Positions 38,137 to 47,641 of a DNA stretch of 64,000 bases are shown here, one piece after another. Source of the DNA: Vulcanococcus sp. Clear-D1 (GTDB lineage: Bacteria > Cyanobacteriota > Cyanobacteriia > PCC-6307 > Cyanobiaceae); assembly GCF_014654725.1 (NCBI RefSeq), contig NZ_JACVZV010000006.1:31628-95627 (forward strand), in the 5' to 3' direction. Numbering within the stretch: the first letter of the stretch is position 1; each line of letters starts with the position of its first letter. Under the pieces are notes generated by a model. It was not told where the DNA came from. It saw only the letters and a program-made list of their open reading frames with translations, and did no database searches. A program made the translations under genes and the position numbers.

Positions 38137-38952
38137 TCAGCCCAGCTGACGGCTGCGCTCGGCGGCAGCCAGCACCGCCTCGATCAAGGCAGATCGCAAG
38201 CCACTGCTCTCCAGGGCACGGATGCCGGCGATGGTGGTGCCCCCCGGGCTGCTCACCATGTCTTTGAGCTGCCCAGGATGCAGCTGCTGCTCCTGCAGCA
38301 AGGCGGCTGTGCCGGCCAGGGTGCGATGGGCCAGGTGATGGGCCTGCACCCGGGGCAAACCTGCTGCCACGGCACCATCGGCCATCGCTTCGGCCACCAT
38401 TGCCACAAAGGCCGGGCCCGAGGAGGTGAGGGCCAGGAAGGCATCCAGCTGCACCTCCGGCAACTGCAGCACCTCACCCACCTGAGCAAACAATTGCTGC
38501 ACCCAGGCCTGCTGTTCAGCAGACACGCCTTCACCCCAGGCCAGGCCGGTGAGTCCGGCACGCACCAAGCAAGGCGTGTTGGGCACCGCTCGCACGATCC
38601 GCCAAGCGGGGAACAGCCGCTGCAGGCGTGCAACCGTCACGCCAGCCAGCACCGAAATCAGCAGTGGCGGCTCCGCACCGGTGGGGGCAGGTGCAGCTGC
38701 AGCCACCGCCTCGAGCTGCTGGGGTTTCACCGCCAGAAGCACCGCTGCGCACCCCCAGGCCGCTGCCGGATCCGTGCTCACCTGCAAGCCAGGGCGCTGC
38801 TGCCGCAGGCGCTCGGCCGAGGGGAGGGACGCCACCGCCGCCTGCACACCGGCGGCGCTGAGCTGCCCGCTCTCCAAGAGAGGAAACAACAAGGCCTGGG
38901 CCATGCGGCCCAGGCCGATCACCCCAAAGCTGGTGGGGGAGAAGCTGCTCAA
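38137..38952 (-). CDS. proC: pyrroline-5-carboxylate reductase
   Basis: Last step of proline synthesis. The 271 residues have the NAD(P)-binding GVIGLGRMAQALL start, AVKPQQL, VRAVPNTPCLV and the C-terminal ALTSSGPAFVAMVAEAMADG with SSPGGTTIAGI. It is the last gene of a minus-strand group with sepF, pipY and pipX, an order conserved in cyanobacteria. Confidence 0.95.
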   Translation of the reverse strand: MSSFSPTSFGVIGLGRMAQALLFPLLESGQLSAAGVQAAVASLPSAERLRQQRPGLQVSTDPAAAWGCAAVLLAVKPQQLEAVAAAAPAPTGAEPPLLISVLAGVTVARLQRLFPAWRIVRAVPNTPCLVRAGLTGLAWGEGVSAEQQAWVQQLFAQVGEVLQLPEVQLDAFLALTSSGPAFVAMVAEAMADGAVAAGLPRVQAHHLAHRTLAGTAALLQEQQLHPGQLKDMVSSPGGTTIAGIRALESSGLRSALIEAVLAAAERSRQLG

Positions 38953-38969
38953 AAGGGCGAGAGGTGCGC

Positions 38970-39524
38970 TCAGCCGACGCTAGCGCCGTAGGTTTCGCGG
39001 CCCCAGGCGGGAGCGGGAGCTGCTTCCGGCTCTTGGCTCACCTCACGGGACACCACGGTGGGAGAGGAGGGCTCTTCGCTTGCAGCGGTGGTCACCGTGA
39101 CGCAGCTGGGGGCGAACAGGAAGATGCTTTCGCCCACCCGCTCCTGGTGGCCGTCGATGGCGAAGGTTCCACCGGCCACAAAATCCACAGCGCGCTGGGC
39201 CTGATCCGGCTCCATCATCGTGAGATTGAGGATCACGGTCTTGCGCTCGCGCAAGGCCTGGATGGCGCGGGGCATTTCATCGAAGCTGCGAGGCTCCATC
39301 AGGGTGACCTCCGCGGCGGAGGAGGAGATGCCCGGCATGCCGATCACATTGCTGCCAGCAAAGGGATCCACGCTGTCGAAATCGCTGGTGAGAGCCAGGG
39401 CACCAGGGCTCGTGGTGGTGCTGGTCTCCGGCACATCACCGTGGTCGTAGTCAAGCTCGTCGTCGTAGCCGTCGAGGTAGTCGTCACCGGAGACAACTGC
39501 ACGCAGGCGGGAGAGCAACGACAC
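38970..39524 (-). CDS. sepF: cell division protein SepF
   Basis: FtsZ-binding protein (Cdv2) needed for septum formation. The 184 residues begin with the membrane-binding amphipathic start [11 protein letters not shown], have an acidic linker, and contain the SepF core from about residue 70: [40 protein letters not shown] and [12 protein letters not shown]. The tail is Pro/Glu/Ser-rich. Confidence 0.95.
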   Translation of the reverse strand: MSLLSRLRAVVSGDDYLDGYDDELDYDHGDVPETSTTTSPGALALTSDFDSVDPFAGSNVIGMPGISSSAAEVTLMEPRSFDEMPRAIQALRERKTVILNLTMMEPDQAQRAVDFVAGGTFAIDGHQERVGESIFLFAPSCVTVTTAASEEPSSPTVVSREVSQEPEAAPAPAWGRETYGASVG

Positions 39525-39551
39525 CGTGGAACCTCGGTCTTGGCACTTAGC

Positions 39552-40226
39552 CTAGATAGCGTCCCACGCGGGCGGTGACAAGGGTTTCGAGCCGAAGAGG
39601 GCTGAGCCGATACGAACCCAGGTGCTGCCGGCCGCAGCAGCCTCCTGCCAATCGCCACTCATCCCCATCGACAACTGCTCAAGACCCAGCTCCCGCGCCA
39701 AGGCCGCGCAGTCGGCAAACAGGCTCTTGCGCTGCGCTGCATCAAGTCCCAGGGGCGCCATGGTCATCAGGCCCACCAGTTGCACCGTCGGCAGGGCCCG
39801 CAGTTGCGGCCAGGCCTGGCGCAGATCCTCGGGGGCAAAGCCACCCTTAGCCGGGTCGGGGCGCAGCTTCACCTGCAGCAACACCTTGGGGCAGACACCC
39901 TCCTCTGCGGCAATTCGGGCCACCCGTTCGGCCAGGGCCAGCGAATCCACAGAGTGGAGCCAAGCGAAACGCTGAACCACGGGCCGCACCTTGTTGGCCT
40001 GCAGCCGCCCAATGAAGTGCCAGTCGAGCGCAGGCCAATCCGCCAGCTCCGCCTGTTTGGCTATGGCTTCCTGCAGCCGGCTTTCGCCGAAGCTGCGTTG
40101 ACCCAGCTCTGCCAGTTCACGAATGGCGGCAGCGGGATGACCTTTACTCACCGCCAGCAGTTGGGTGGAGGCGGGCAGCTGGCGGCGAATCGCCTCCAAG
40201 CGCTCAGCTGCTGACTCAGACACCAC
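39552..40226 (-). CDS. pipY: PLP-binding protein PipY (YggS/PROSC family)
   Basis: Pyridoxal phosphate-binding protein for PLP and amino/keto acid homeostasis; the cyanobacterial member is PipY. The 224 residues include the PLP lysine motif LLAVSKGHP near residue 28, GESRLQEAI, DWHFIGRLQANKV and LSMGMSGDWQEA. It lies six bases downstream of pipX, the conserved pipXY arrangement. Confidence 0.95.
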   Translation of the reverse strand: MVSESAAERLEAIRRQLPASTQLLAVSKGHPAAAIRELAELGQRSFGESRLQEAIAKQAELADWPALDWHFIGRLQANKVRPVVQRFAWLHSVDSLALAERVARIAAEEGVCPKVLLQVKLRPDPAKGGFAPEDLRQAWPQLRALPTVQLVGLMTMAPLGLDAAQRKSLFADCAALARELGLEQLSMGMSGDWQEAAAAGSTWVRIGSALFGSKPLSPPAWDAI

Positions 40227-40232
40227 TGGCGA

Positions 40233-40499
40233 TCAGATGAAGGTTTGATCGAACAACTGACGCCAGCGGGCATGGGCCTGAGGGCCATCACGGCGCGCAC
40301 GCGCGAGATTCTGCTCCGCCAGATGGCGGGCATCCATCAACGGAATCACCTCAAATTGAGCGCCGCGCTCCTGCAGCGTCACCACAAAAAACATGCGCTG
40401 GGCATAGAGCGTGGCGTAGAGATCGCGCCCCTCACCCACCTCCGCCACGCGGTAGAGCAAGCCGAAAGTGGGGTGATTGAGATAACGCTCTGTGCTCAC
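40233..40499 (-). CDS. pipX: PII-interacting protein X
   Basis: Small adaptor that shuttles between the PII signal protein and the nitrogen regulator NtcA according to 2-oxoglutarate. The 88 residues start RYLNHPTFGLLYRVAEV and continue with YATLYAQRMFFVVTLQERG and a two-helix end, matching PipX. It starts at GTG 40499 and is followed at once by pipY. This is strong evidence for a cyanobacterium. Confidence 0.94.
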   Translation of the reverse strand: MSTERYLNHPTFGLLYRVAEVGEGRDLYATLYAQRMFFVVTLQERGAQFEVIPLMDARHLAEQNLARARRDGPQAHARWRQLFDQTFI

Positions 40500-40535
40500 T
40501 CAGCGCTCACGCGGTCTGTGCCGACGGTGACCAAA

Positions 40536-41444
40536 TCAGACGTCACCGTACCTCCACCGCAAACCGAGCAACAGCGCGAGCCCCAAGGCACAGGCCCATT
40601 GCAGCGCTGGCCTGGGCAGCGGATCGCGAATCAACTGAGCCGGTGCAATCCAACGCCCACCCTTGGCCATCAACGCCTCGGCTCCCTGTTCAGCCCGCAG
40701 CAACACATTGGCCAGCAGGCGCTCCCCCAGAGCGAGCACCAGCGCCAAAGAACCCTGCAGCCCCAGTTGACGCAGGTTCACCGAACGCGTGGCCACCGAG
40801 CGCAGCAAGTTCTGAAATTCCTCCTGCACCAATGGCAGGAATCGCAGCGACAGCAGCAGGGTGAAACCGAGGCGATCGACGGGCACCCCCATCCGCGCCA
40901 GGGGCGAAATGCACCAGCTCAGGCCCCACACCAACGATTCCGGTGGTGTGGTGAGCAGCAACAGATTGGCGCTGTGAATCACCGTGAACAACAAGGTGGC
41001 ACTGTTGAGCCCTAACGCCGCAGAGCGGCGCGTGATCAGCAGCGGCCCGAACGGTACCGGCCCCAACTGCACCGGCCCCCAGCGCAACAACTCCCAGCGC
41101 TGCCCCTGATCCGCAGGGGCCAAGCGCAGCTCCTGAGGTGGCCGGTTCAAGGCCACCGGATCAACCCCACCGGCGGGCAGGAAGGTGGCCAGCACGCCCA
41201 CCAACACCGAGAGCGCCAGCAGCAGCGGCAGGGTGCGGCGCCAGATTCGCCAGGGGAGGCCGCTGCACGCCGTCACCAGCAGCAGCAAGCCCACCAGAGC
41301 CAGCCGCCACCAGGGCCCCGCCAGGATCGGCGTGAGAAGAAAGGCCACGGTCCAAGCCAGCTTGAGCCGCGGATCGAGATCACGCAGCCAGCTGCCCGTG
41401 CCATCGACGTACTGGCCGATGGGGATCTGCCGCAACCAATCCAT
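40536..41444 (-). CDS. EcfT/CbiQ-family transporter transmembrane protein
   Basis: Scaffold membrane subunit of an energy-coupling factor transporter for vitamins or metals. The 302 residues have a family start (LRDLDPRLKLAWTVAFLLTP), about six membrane segments and the coupling motif region RFLPLVQEEFQNLLRSVATRSV followed by AEQGAEALMAKGGR. No A or S subunit gene is adjacent, so the substrate is unknown. It lies between der and pipX on the same strand. Confidence 0.88.
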   Translation of the reverse strand: MDWLRQIPIGQYVDGTGSWLRDLDPRLKLAWTVAFLLTPILAGPWWRLALVGLLLLVTACSGLPWRIWRRTLPLLLALSVLVGVLATFLPAGGVDPVALNRPPQELRLAPADQGQRWELLRWGPVQLGPVPFGPLLITRRSAALGLNSATLLFTVIHSANLLLLTTPPESLVWGLSWCISPLARMGVPVDRLGFTLLLSLRFLPLVQEEFQNLLRSVATRSVNLRQLGLQGSLALVLALGERLLANVLLRAEQGAEALMAKGGRWIAPAQLIRDPLPRPALQWACALGLALLLGLRWRYGDV

Positions 41445-41480
41445 CAGGCCCGCATCGCCGGAGGCTCGATGCCCACAACC

Positions 41481-42845
41481 TCAGCGGCCGCGCGCCTGCT
41501 GTTTAGCCAGATCGCGCTCGGCATCGCGCTGCTGCTTGCCGCGCCAGAACAGCTTGAGCGGTGAACCTTCAAAGCCCAGGCCTTCACGGATCTGCCGTTC
41601 CACGTAGCGACGGTAGGTGTCGCCGAACAGCTTCGGGTCGTTCACAAACAGGGTGAAGCTGGGGGGCCGCGTAGCCACCTGGGTGCCGTAATAAATCCGG
41701 CCCTGGCGCCCACCACGGCTGGTAGGGGGCGAGCGCCAGCTCACGGCCTCCTGGAGCACCTCATTCACCACCGAGGTGCTCACCCGGCGGCGGTGCTGCT
41801 CCACCGCCACAGCCGCAATCGCAAAGATGCTCTGCACCCGCTGGCCGCTCAGGGCCGAGGTGAACAGCATCGGTGCCCAATCGAGGAAATAGAGCTTGGC
41901 GCGCAGCTCCTTTTCCATGGCCGGCATGGTGTGCGAATCCTTTTCGATCGCATCCCACTTGTTCACCACCACCACGCAGGCGCGGCCGTCTTCTTCAATG
42001 CGGCCCGCCAGGCGCTGATCCTGCTCCGTCACGCCATCGAGGGCATCGATCACCAGCACACACACATCGGAGCGCTCGATCGCCTTGAAGCTGCGGTTGA
42101 TCCCGAAGAACTCGGGGCCGTAGTTCACCGAGCGCTTGCGGCGAATGCCGGCGGTATCGAGGATCTTCCAGGTGTGGCCCTCGCGCTCGAGCGTGGTGTC
42201 GATCGTGTCGCGGGTGGTGCCGCGGATCGGGCTCACGATCGCCCGCTTCTCACCGCAGATGGCATTGAGCAGACTGGATTTGCCCACGTTGGGCCGGCCA
42301 ATGATCGCCAGCTGGATGGGTTCCTCACCGGTGAGTTCTTCGGTGGAAGGCAGGTAATCCACCACCTTGTCGAGCAGGTCGCCCGTACCGGCGCCGTGAA
42401 TGGCGGAGATCGGATAGGGCTCCCCCAGGCCGAGGCTCCAGAACTCGGCGGCCATCGAGAGGCCGGCCTCGGGCGATTCGCACTTGTTCACCGCCAGCAG
42501 CACCGGCACGTTGTGGCCGCGCAACCATTCGGCAATCGATTCATCCGCCGCGGTGAGGCCCTGCTGGCCATCGGCGATCACCACCGCCACAGACGCCTCG
42601 GAGAGGGCGAGGTTGGCCTGCTCGCGGATCTCCGGCAGAAATTCGCTGTCGTCGTCGAACACCAGACCGCCGGTGTCCACCACCTTGAAATGGCGGTCAC
42701 GCCAGTAGCCGTCTTGGTAAGTGCGATCACGGGTCACACCGGGCTCGTCGTGCACGATCGCCTCACGGCTCTTGCAGAGGCGGTTGACCAAGGTGGATTT
42801 GCCCACATTGGGGCGGCCAATAATGGCGACGACCGGCAGAGCCAA
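41481..42845 (-). CDS. der: ribosome-associated GTPase Der
   Basis: Double G-domain GTPase for 50S assembly. The 454 residues have GRPNVGKST and [13 protein letters not shown] in the first domain, GRPNVGKSS and DTAGIRRK in the second, NKCE and NKWD as specificity motifs, and a C-terminal KH-like domain ([19 protein letters not shown]). TTG 42845 ([13 protein letters not shown]) is the likely start; the frame is open 28 codons further upstream. Confidence 0.96.
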   Translation of the reverse strand: MALPVVAIIGRPNVGKSTLVNRLCKSREAIVHDEPGVTRDRTYQDGYWRDRHFKVVDTGGLVFDDDSEFLPEIREQANLALSEASVAVVIADGQQGLTAADESIAEWLRGHNVPVLLAVNKCESPEAGLSMAAEFWSLGLGEPYPISAIHGAGTGDLLDKVVDYLPSTEELTGEEPIQLAIIGRPNVGKSSLLNAICGEKRAIVSPIRGTTRDTIDTTLEREGHTWKILDTAGIRRKRSVNYGPEFFGINRSFKAIERSDVCVLVIDALDGVTEQDQRLAGRIEEDGRACVVVVNKWDAIEKDSHTMPAMEKELRAKLYFLDWAPMLFTSALSGQRVQSIFAIAAVAVEQHRRRVSTSVVNEVLQEAVSWRSPPTSRGGRQGRIYYGTQVATRPPSFTLFVNDPKLFGDTYRRYVERQIREGLGFEGSPLKLFWRGKQQRDAERDLAKQQARGR

Positions 42846-42986
42846 GCGGGTATCACAACAACTGTCGTGACTTGACCCTACAGGCCGGCGGAAGCGAAAA
42901 ACTTTCCGCCGTCGCAATGCGCGACGCACTGAGTCTCGCTACGAGGAGGGTGTTCTGAGCCCCGACCCCTGCGGCGGCCTACCCCC

Positions 42987-43370
42987 ATGCTGGACCTGAT
43001 CGCCTCGATCGTGGTCGACCTCTCCGACCAGAAGCTCTATGTGTACAACCAGCAGCAGGAGCTGGTGCGCACGGTGTTGGTGAGCACGGGCAAAGCTTCC
43101 AGCCCAACCCCCACCGGCAGCGCTCAGGTGTTCACCAAGCACCGCAGCGTCACCATGCGCGGGCGCACCTACGTGGCCCCGAACGTGCCCTGGGCCATGT
43201 GCATCACCGAGAACGAAATGATCTGCATGCATGGGGCCCCCTGGCAGGAGGCCGCTGGGCAGGCCTTCGGGGTGGCCCGCAGCAGTGGCTGTATCCGCAT
43301 CCCGAGCCCGCATGCCCGCTGGTTATTCGAGAACACCCCCGTGGGCACACCCGTCACGATTCAGGTGTGA
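42987..43370 (+). CDS. YkuD-type L,D-transpeptidase domain protein without signal peptide
   Basis: A bare catalytic domain of 127 residues. It has VDLSDQKLYVYNQQQELVRT at the start, TPTGSAQVFTK, His82 in CMHGAPW and the catalytic motif SSGCIRI with Cys102. Usual enzymes have SHGC; here the His is Ser. The frame has no upstream in-frame ATG, GTG or TTG before a stop at 42930, so no signal peptide is encoded although the substrate is periplasmic peptidoglycan. It may be exported another way, or have a different role. Confidence 0.85.
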   Translation: MLDLIASIVVDLSDQKLYVYNQQQELVRTVLVSTGKASSPTPTGSAQVFTKHRSVTMRGRTYVAPNVPWAMCITENEMICMHGAPWQEAAGQAFGVARSSGCIRIPSPHARWLFENTPVGTPVTIQV

Positions 43371-43416
43371 GCCATCGGGCCGCCGTTTTCACGCGCGGTG
43401 AATTGGGTTGCCGTGT

Positions 43417-43896
43417 TCAGCTGATCGGCAAATCACCCGGGTGGCCGGCCACCGGATCGGCGGGCTGTTCGCGCAGCTCCGGCAGCGGGCCACTGTCTGG
43501 CAGCGACTCGCCCCGCTCCGCCAGATGGGCTAGCAGCCAGTTCACCGCCGTGGCCCGGCGGGTGCGGCGCGGATAGAGCTCTCCGATGCGATACCCCCCG
43601 AAGCCCAGCTGCTCTTTGAGCAGCTGTTTGTGTTGCTTGGGGATGGAGCGCGTCAGCGCCACCGAGGGGGGCCGCTCGGCGATGAACTGCGGTTCGCGCG
43701 GAAACAACTCCCGCCAGCTGGCCTCCGTGGCCGGGCCCGCGCTCCAGCTGCCAGAGCCGTTTTGCTCGTATCCCAGGCGCGGCCAGATCAGTTCACACAC
43801 GAAGCGGTCGCTGGTGCGATCAGCCAGCACCGCTTCCAACAGCGCACGACTCAGGGGGAAGGGAACGGGCGTGGCGGCGGCTTCGGCAGGAGGCAT
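43417..43896 (-). CDS. DUF1823 protein
   Basis: A 159-residue soluble protein with the DUF1823 core LSRALLEAVLADRTSDRFVC followed by ELIWPRLGY, then a middle region (PKQHKQLLKEQLGFGGYRIG) and a basic stretch (YPRRTRRATAVNWLLAHL). The family is limited to cyanobacteria and plastids and has no known function. I chose ATG 43896 over TTG 43914. Divergent from the dihydrouridine synthase gene. Confidence 0.85.
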   Translation of the reverse strand: MPPAEAAATPVPFPLSRALLEAVLADRTSDRFVCELIWPRLGYEQNGSGSWSAGPATEASWRELFPREPQFIAERPPSVALTRSIPKQHKQLLKEQLGFGGYRIGELYPRRTRRATAVNWLLAHLAERGESLPDSGPLPELREQPADPVAGHPGDLPIS

Positions 43897-43924
43897 CGGC
43901 CTGGAGTCCGACAATCAACGCACC

Positions 43925-44983
43925 ATGATCACCGCCCCACCCCCACTCGAGCTGGCTGGCCGCGGCACACCCCGGGCGCTGCGCTGCCGCGTGCTGCAAT
44001 CGCCCCTGGCGGGGGTGAGCGATCGCATCTTCCGCAGCCTGGTGCGCCGCTGGGCCCCCGATGCGCTGCTGTTCACCGAGATGGTGAACGCCACCAGCCT
44101 GGAGCTGGGCCATGGCCTGATCAAGGTGGAAGAACTGGCCAGCGAACCCGGCCCGATCGGGGTCCAGCTGTTCGATCACCGCCCGGCCGCCATGGCCGAT
44201 GCCGCCCGCCGCGCCGAGGCTGCCGGTGCCTATCTGATCGACATCAACATGGGCTGCCCGGTGAAAAAGATCGCCAACAAGGGCGGCGGCAGCGGCCTGA
44301 TCCGCGATCCGGAGCTGGCGGCGCGGATCGTGGAGGCGGTGGCCGCGGCCGTGGCTATCCCGGTCACTGTGAAAACCCGTCTGGGCTGGTGCGGCAGCGA
44401 CGCCGATCCGGTGAGCTGGTGCCGGCAGCTCGAGGGCGCGGGCGCGCAGCTGCTCACCCTGCACGGCCGCACCCGCGAGCAGGGCTTCAAGGGCCAGGCC
44501 GATTGGGACGCCATCGCCGCCGTGAAGCGGGCGCTCACGATCCCGGTGATCGCCAACGGTGATGTGAACAGCGCCGCCGATGCTCTGCGCTGCCTGGAGC
44601 ACACCGGCGCCGATGGCGTGATGGTGGGCCGCGGCACGATGGGTGCCCCCTGGCTGGTGGGGCAGATCGATGCCGCCCTCAGCGGCAGGCCGATGCCGCC
44701 CAGCCCCGGAGCCCTCGAACGCATCCACCTAGCGCGGGAGCAGCTGCAGGCTCTTGTGGCTGCCCGCGGCGATCACGGCCTACTGATCGCTCGCAAGCAC
44801 ATGAGCTGGACCTGCACCGGCTTCAGCGGAGCGCCGCAGCTTCGCCACGCTCTGATGCGGGCGCCCACCCCCGCAGAAGCCCTAGCGTTGCTGGATCAAG
44901 CCGCGGCCCAGCTGGATGACTGCGGAGCTCTGGCTCCCTTGGCTGGTGCTGCTGTGGCCTCTGTGGCTGAGTCGCCGGCCTGA
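43925..44983 (+). CDS. dus: tRNA-dihydrouridine synthase
   Basis: FMN enzyme reducing uridines in the D-loop of tRNA. The 352 residues have RVLQSPLAGVSDRIFRSLVR, FTEMVNA, INMGCPVKKIANKGGGSGL with the catalytic Cys, TVKTRLGW, LTLHGRTREQGFKG and VIANGDVNS; DusB-type overall. ATG 43925 is chosen, as the upstream frame is shadow. The last 68 bases overlap the start of the glycosyltransferase gene in another frame. Confidence 0.93.
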   Translation: MITAPPPLELAGRGTPRALRCRVLQSPLAGVSDRIFRSLVRRWAPDALLFTEMVNATSLELGHGLIKVEELASEPGPIGVQLFDHRPAAMADAARRAEAAGAYLIDINMGCPVKKIANKGGGSGLIRDPELAARIVEAVAAAVAIPVTVKTRLGWCGSDADPVSWCRQLEGAGAQLLTLHGRTREQGFKGQADWDAIAAVKRALTIPVIANGDVNSAADALRCLEHTGADGVMVGRGTMGAPWLVGQIDAALSGRPMPPSPGALERIHLAREQLQALVAARGDHGLLIARKHMSWTCTGFSGAPQLRHALMRAPTPAEALALLDQAAAQLDDCGALAPLAGAAVASVAESPA

Positions 44984-46958
44984 GGCCCGTTGCCCACTCT
45001 GGATGCGGCGCAGCCTGCTGCTGCTGCTCGCGCTGCTGAGCCTGAGCTATCTGCACTGGCGCCTCACCGCAAGCCTCAATCTCAGTGGGCCGCTGGCCGC
45101 GGCCTTGAGCGTGCTGTTGCTGCTGGCCGAGAGCTGGCTATTGCTCAGTGGGCTGTTGCCGCTGCTGCTCGCTTGGCGGCGTTTCAGCGATGGCCGCCCC
45201 GAAGCAGATGCAGCCCAGGTTCAGTGGCAGGCGAGCAGCTGGCGGCCCACGGTGGACGTGTTGATCCCCAGCTGCGGCGAACCCCTGCCGGTGTTGGAGC
45301 GCTGCCTGCGGGCCTGCAGCCAGCTGAGCTATCCGCACAAGCAGCTGTGGGTGCTCGATGACGCCGGCCGAACCGAGGTGGCCGAACTGGCCGCCCGCTA
45401 CGGCGCCGGCTACCAGCACCGGCCGCAGCGGAGGCACGCCAAGGCCGGCAACCTCAACGCCGGGCTGCCGCTGGGCAGCGGCGAGCTGGTGGCGGTGTTC
45501 GACGCCGATTTCGTGCCCCAACAGCACTTCCTCGAGCGCACGATCGGCCTGTTGCTCGATCCGCAGGTGGCGCTGGTACAGACCCCCCAGCACTTTTTCA
45601 ATGCCGACCCGGTGATGCGCAACCTGGCCATGGAGGCCTGGCTGCTGCCGGATGAGGAGAGCTTCTACCGCTGGATCGAACCGGTGCGCAGCGCCTGGGA
45701 TGCGGTGGTGTGCGCCGGCACCAGTTTCCTGGTGCGCCGCGCCGCTCTGGACGACATAGGCGGCTTCGTGGAGCAGGCCATCTCGGAAGACCTCGTGACC
45801 GGCATGGCTCTGGCCTCCCGTGGCTGGAAGCTGCGTTACCTCGGCGAAAAACTGAGCGCCGGTCTGGCCGCCGAAACCATGCTCGATTTCGTGCGCCAAC
45901 GGCAGCGCTGGGCCTCCGGCACCCTGCAGGCGCTGCGCTTGCGGCAGGGCCCCCTGCGCTTGCGCAACCTGCGGCCCGGCCAACGCCTGGCCTATCTGGA
46001 GGGCGCGCTGCACTGGTTCAACACGGTGCCGCGGCTGCTGCTCCTGCTGATGCCGCTCAGCATCGGCCTGCTGGGCGTGCTGCCAGTGCTGCTCACCGAT
46101 GCAGCTGTGCTGGGCAAATTGCTGCCGCTCTGGATCGCCCTGCTCCTGAGCACGGGCTGGCTGAACCGCGGCAGCCGCCATGCGCTGCTGGCCGATCTGC
46201 CGGGATGGGCGCTGGCTGTGCCGCTCGCCGCCACGGTGCTGGCCAGCCTCTGGGGGCGGGTGCAAGCGTTTCGGATCACCCCCAAGCACCGGGTGCAAGG
46301 GCGCGGCGGCATCGCACCGGTGCTGGCGCTGCCGCTGCTGGTGCTGCTGGGCCTCAATGGGCTCAACCTGGCTCTGATCCTGCGCCATCTCAGCTCCGGT
46401 GGCGGCAGTGCCGGCGGCTGGCTGGGCCTGGCCTGGGGCGGGCTCACACTGCTCGGCCTGCTGGTGGCGCTTCAGGCCTGCCGCGATCCCGCCGCCGGCG
46501 ATCCGAGCCCCTGGCTGGCCCTGAACCTGCAAGCCTCGCTGCGGGGGCTGGATCATGCCGGGCACCCCGTGGAGCAGCTGGTGACGATCGAAGCGCTGAG
46601 TGAGACCGGTGTTGCCCTAGCGCCAGGCACCCTCCCGCCGGAGGGGATAGCTGAGTGGCTGGAGCTGCGGATCTCGAACGTCCCCGGGTTGCCGGCCCTG
46701 CCCCTAGCCCCGCAAGTGCACAGAGGCTCACACCTGAGCTGGGCCTGGGAGCAAGCCCCAGCCGTTGTGCGTGAACAGTTCCTGGGTTGGCTGTATGGGC
46801 GCCCCGGCGCCTGGCCGCAGCGGCAAGCGCCGCCGGAATGGCGAGCACTACTCGCTCTGCTGCGCCGGCTGGTCAGCCCAGGGAGGGAGCAGCAACGGCT
46901 GAGCCTGGTGCCGCAGCAGCTGGAGCGGCACCAGGCTCCGGACACACCCGATTGGTGA
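44916..46958 (+). CDS. BcsA-like processive glycosyltransferase with PilZ-like tail
   Basis: Membrane-bound family 2 glycosyltransferase of the cellulose synthase type. The 680 residues have two helices at the N-terminus, the catalytic order DD near 147, DAD at about 196, SEDLVTG near 290 and QRQRW near 330, then several membrane helices and a C-terminal PilZ-like barrel from about 538 that could bind cyclic di-GMP. No bcsB or other cellulose genes are adjacent, so the polymer is unknown. ATG 44916 lies inside the dus gene; the end overlaps the convergent DUF4079 gene by 86 bases. Confidence 0.87.
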   Translation: MTAELWLPWLVLLWPLWLSRRPEARCPLWMRRSLLLLLALLSLSYLHWRLTASLNLSGPLAAALSVLLLLAESWLLLSGLLPLLLAWRRFSDGRPEADAAQVQWQASSWRPTVDVLIPSCGEPLPVLERCLRACSQLSYPHKQLWVLDDAGRTEVAELAARYGAGYQHRPQRRHAKAGNLNAGLPLGSGELVAVFDADFVPQQHFLERTIGLLLDPQVALVQTPQHFFNADPVMRNLAMEAWLLPDEESFYRWIEPVRSAWDAVVCAGTSFLVRRAALDDIGGFVEQAISEDLVTGMALASRGWKLRYLGEKLSAGLAAETMLDFVRQRQRWASGTLQALRLRQGPLRLRNLRPGQRLAYLEGALHWFNTVPRLLLLLMPLSIGLLGVLPVLLTDAAVLGKLLPLWIALLLSTGWLNRGSRHALLADLPGWALAVPLAATVLASLWGRVQAFRITPKHRVQGRGGIAPVLALPLLVLLGLNGLNLALILRHLSSGGGSAGGWLGLAWGGLTLLGLLVALQACRDPAAGDPSPWLALNLQASLRGLDHAGHPVEQLVTIEALSETGVALAPGTLPPEGIAEWLELRISNVPGLPALPLAPQVHRGSHLSWAWEQAPAVVREQFLGWLYGRPGAWPQRQAPPEWRALLALLRRLVSPGREQQRLSLVPQQLERHQAPDTPDW

Positions 46959-47628
46959 AATCGCAGCGGTAGATCGCCGGCTTCTGCCAGCTGAGCGGAA
47001 TCTCCAACAGGTCGCGGCTGCCGGTGATCGCCTGCACCGCCAGGAGCACCATGATCAGGATGTTGCTCGCCACGTGCAGGCGGCGCCAGCGCAGGTGGCG
47101 CGTGATTTCCGGGCGAGCCGCCAGGTTCATCAGAAACAGCCCGGTGAGCAGGACGCCACTCCAGTAGTGCGAGCTCCAGAACGCCCCGCTGAAGGGGTTA
47201 TCGGAGAGGCGCCAGATCTCCGGTTGGCTGCCCAAGCCCAGCAGCCCCGCCCAAGTGAGCAGAGTGAAGCTGGCCCTCAGCGCTGGGCGCTTCACCTTGA
47301 GCAGCGCCAAGATCGCCACCAACGTGCCGGCTGCCACGAGCAGCAACAACGCCAGGCGAGCCGCCCCCCCCACAAAGGCCGCGCCAGGCTCCACGGCCTT
47401 GCTGATGAACGAATAAACCAGCGCGATCAGCACGGCCACCACCACACCAGCCGTGACCCAGCGGCCGTGGTCAGCGTGTTCCCGCGGCACAAGCGCCGGC
47501 TGCTTGGTGATGCCGAGGCGCTTCTCTCGCACCAAGATGCCCAGCCGGATCGTGGCGCCCATCACGGGATACACGAACAGGATCACCAGCACCGGATGGA
47601 GCAGGGAGAACCAATCAATGGCGGTCAT
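46873..47628 (-). CDS. DUF4079 membrane protein
   Basis: A 251-residue protein with about six membrane segments. LHPVLVILFVYPVMGATIRL at the start and a conserved middle (SGAFWSSHYWSGVLLTGLF, then LRWRRLHVASNIL) match DUF4079, a cyanobacterial family with histidines placed as in cytochrome b561-like proteins. The last 35 residues, rich in Pro/Ala, overlap the end of the convergent BcsA-like gene. Function unknown; a redox membrane protein is possible. Confidence 0.82.
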   Translation of the reverse strand: MTAIDWFSLLHPVLVILFVYPVMGATIRLGILVREKRLGITKQPALVPREHADHGRWVTAGVVVAVLIALVYSFISKAVEPGAAFVGGAARLALLLLVAAGTLVAILALLKVKRPALRASFTLLTWAGLLGLGSQPEIWRLSDNPFSGAFWSSHYWSGVLLTGLFLMNLAARPEITRHLRWRRLHVASNILIMVLLAVQAITGSRDLLEIPLSWQKPAIYRCDFTNRVCPEPGAAPAAAAPGSAVAAPSLG

Positions 47629-47641
47629 CGTGCGTGATTCC

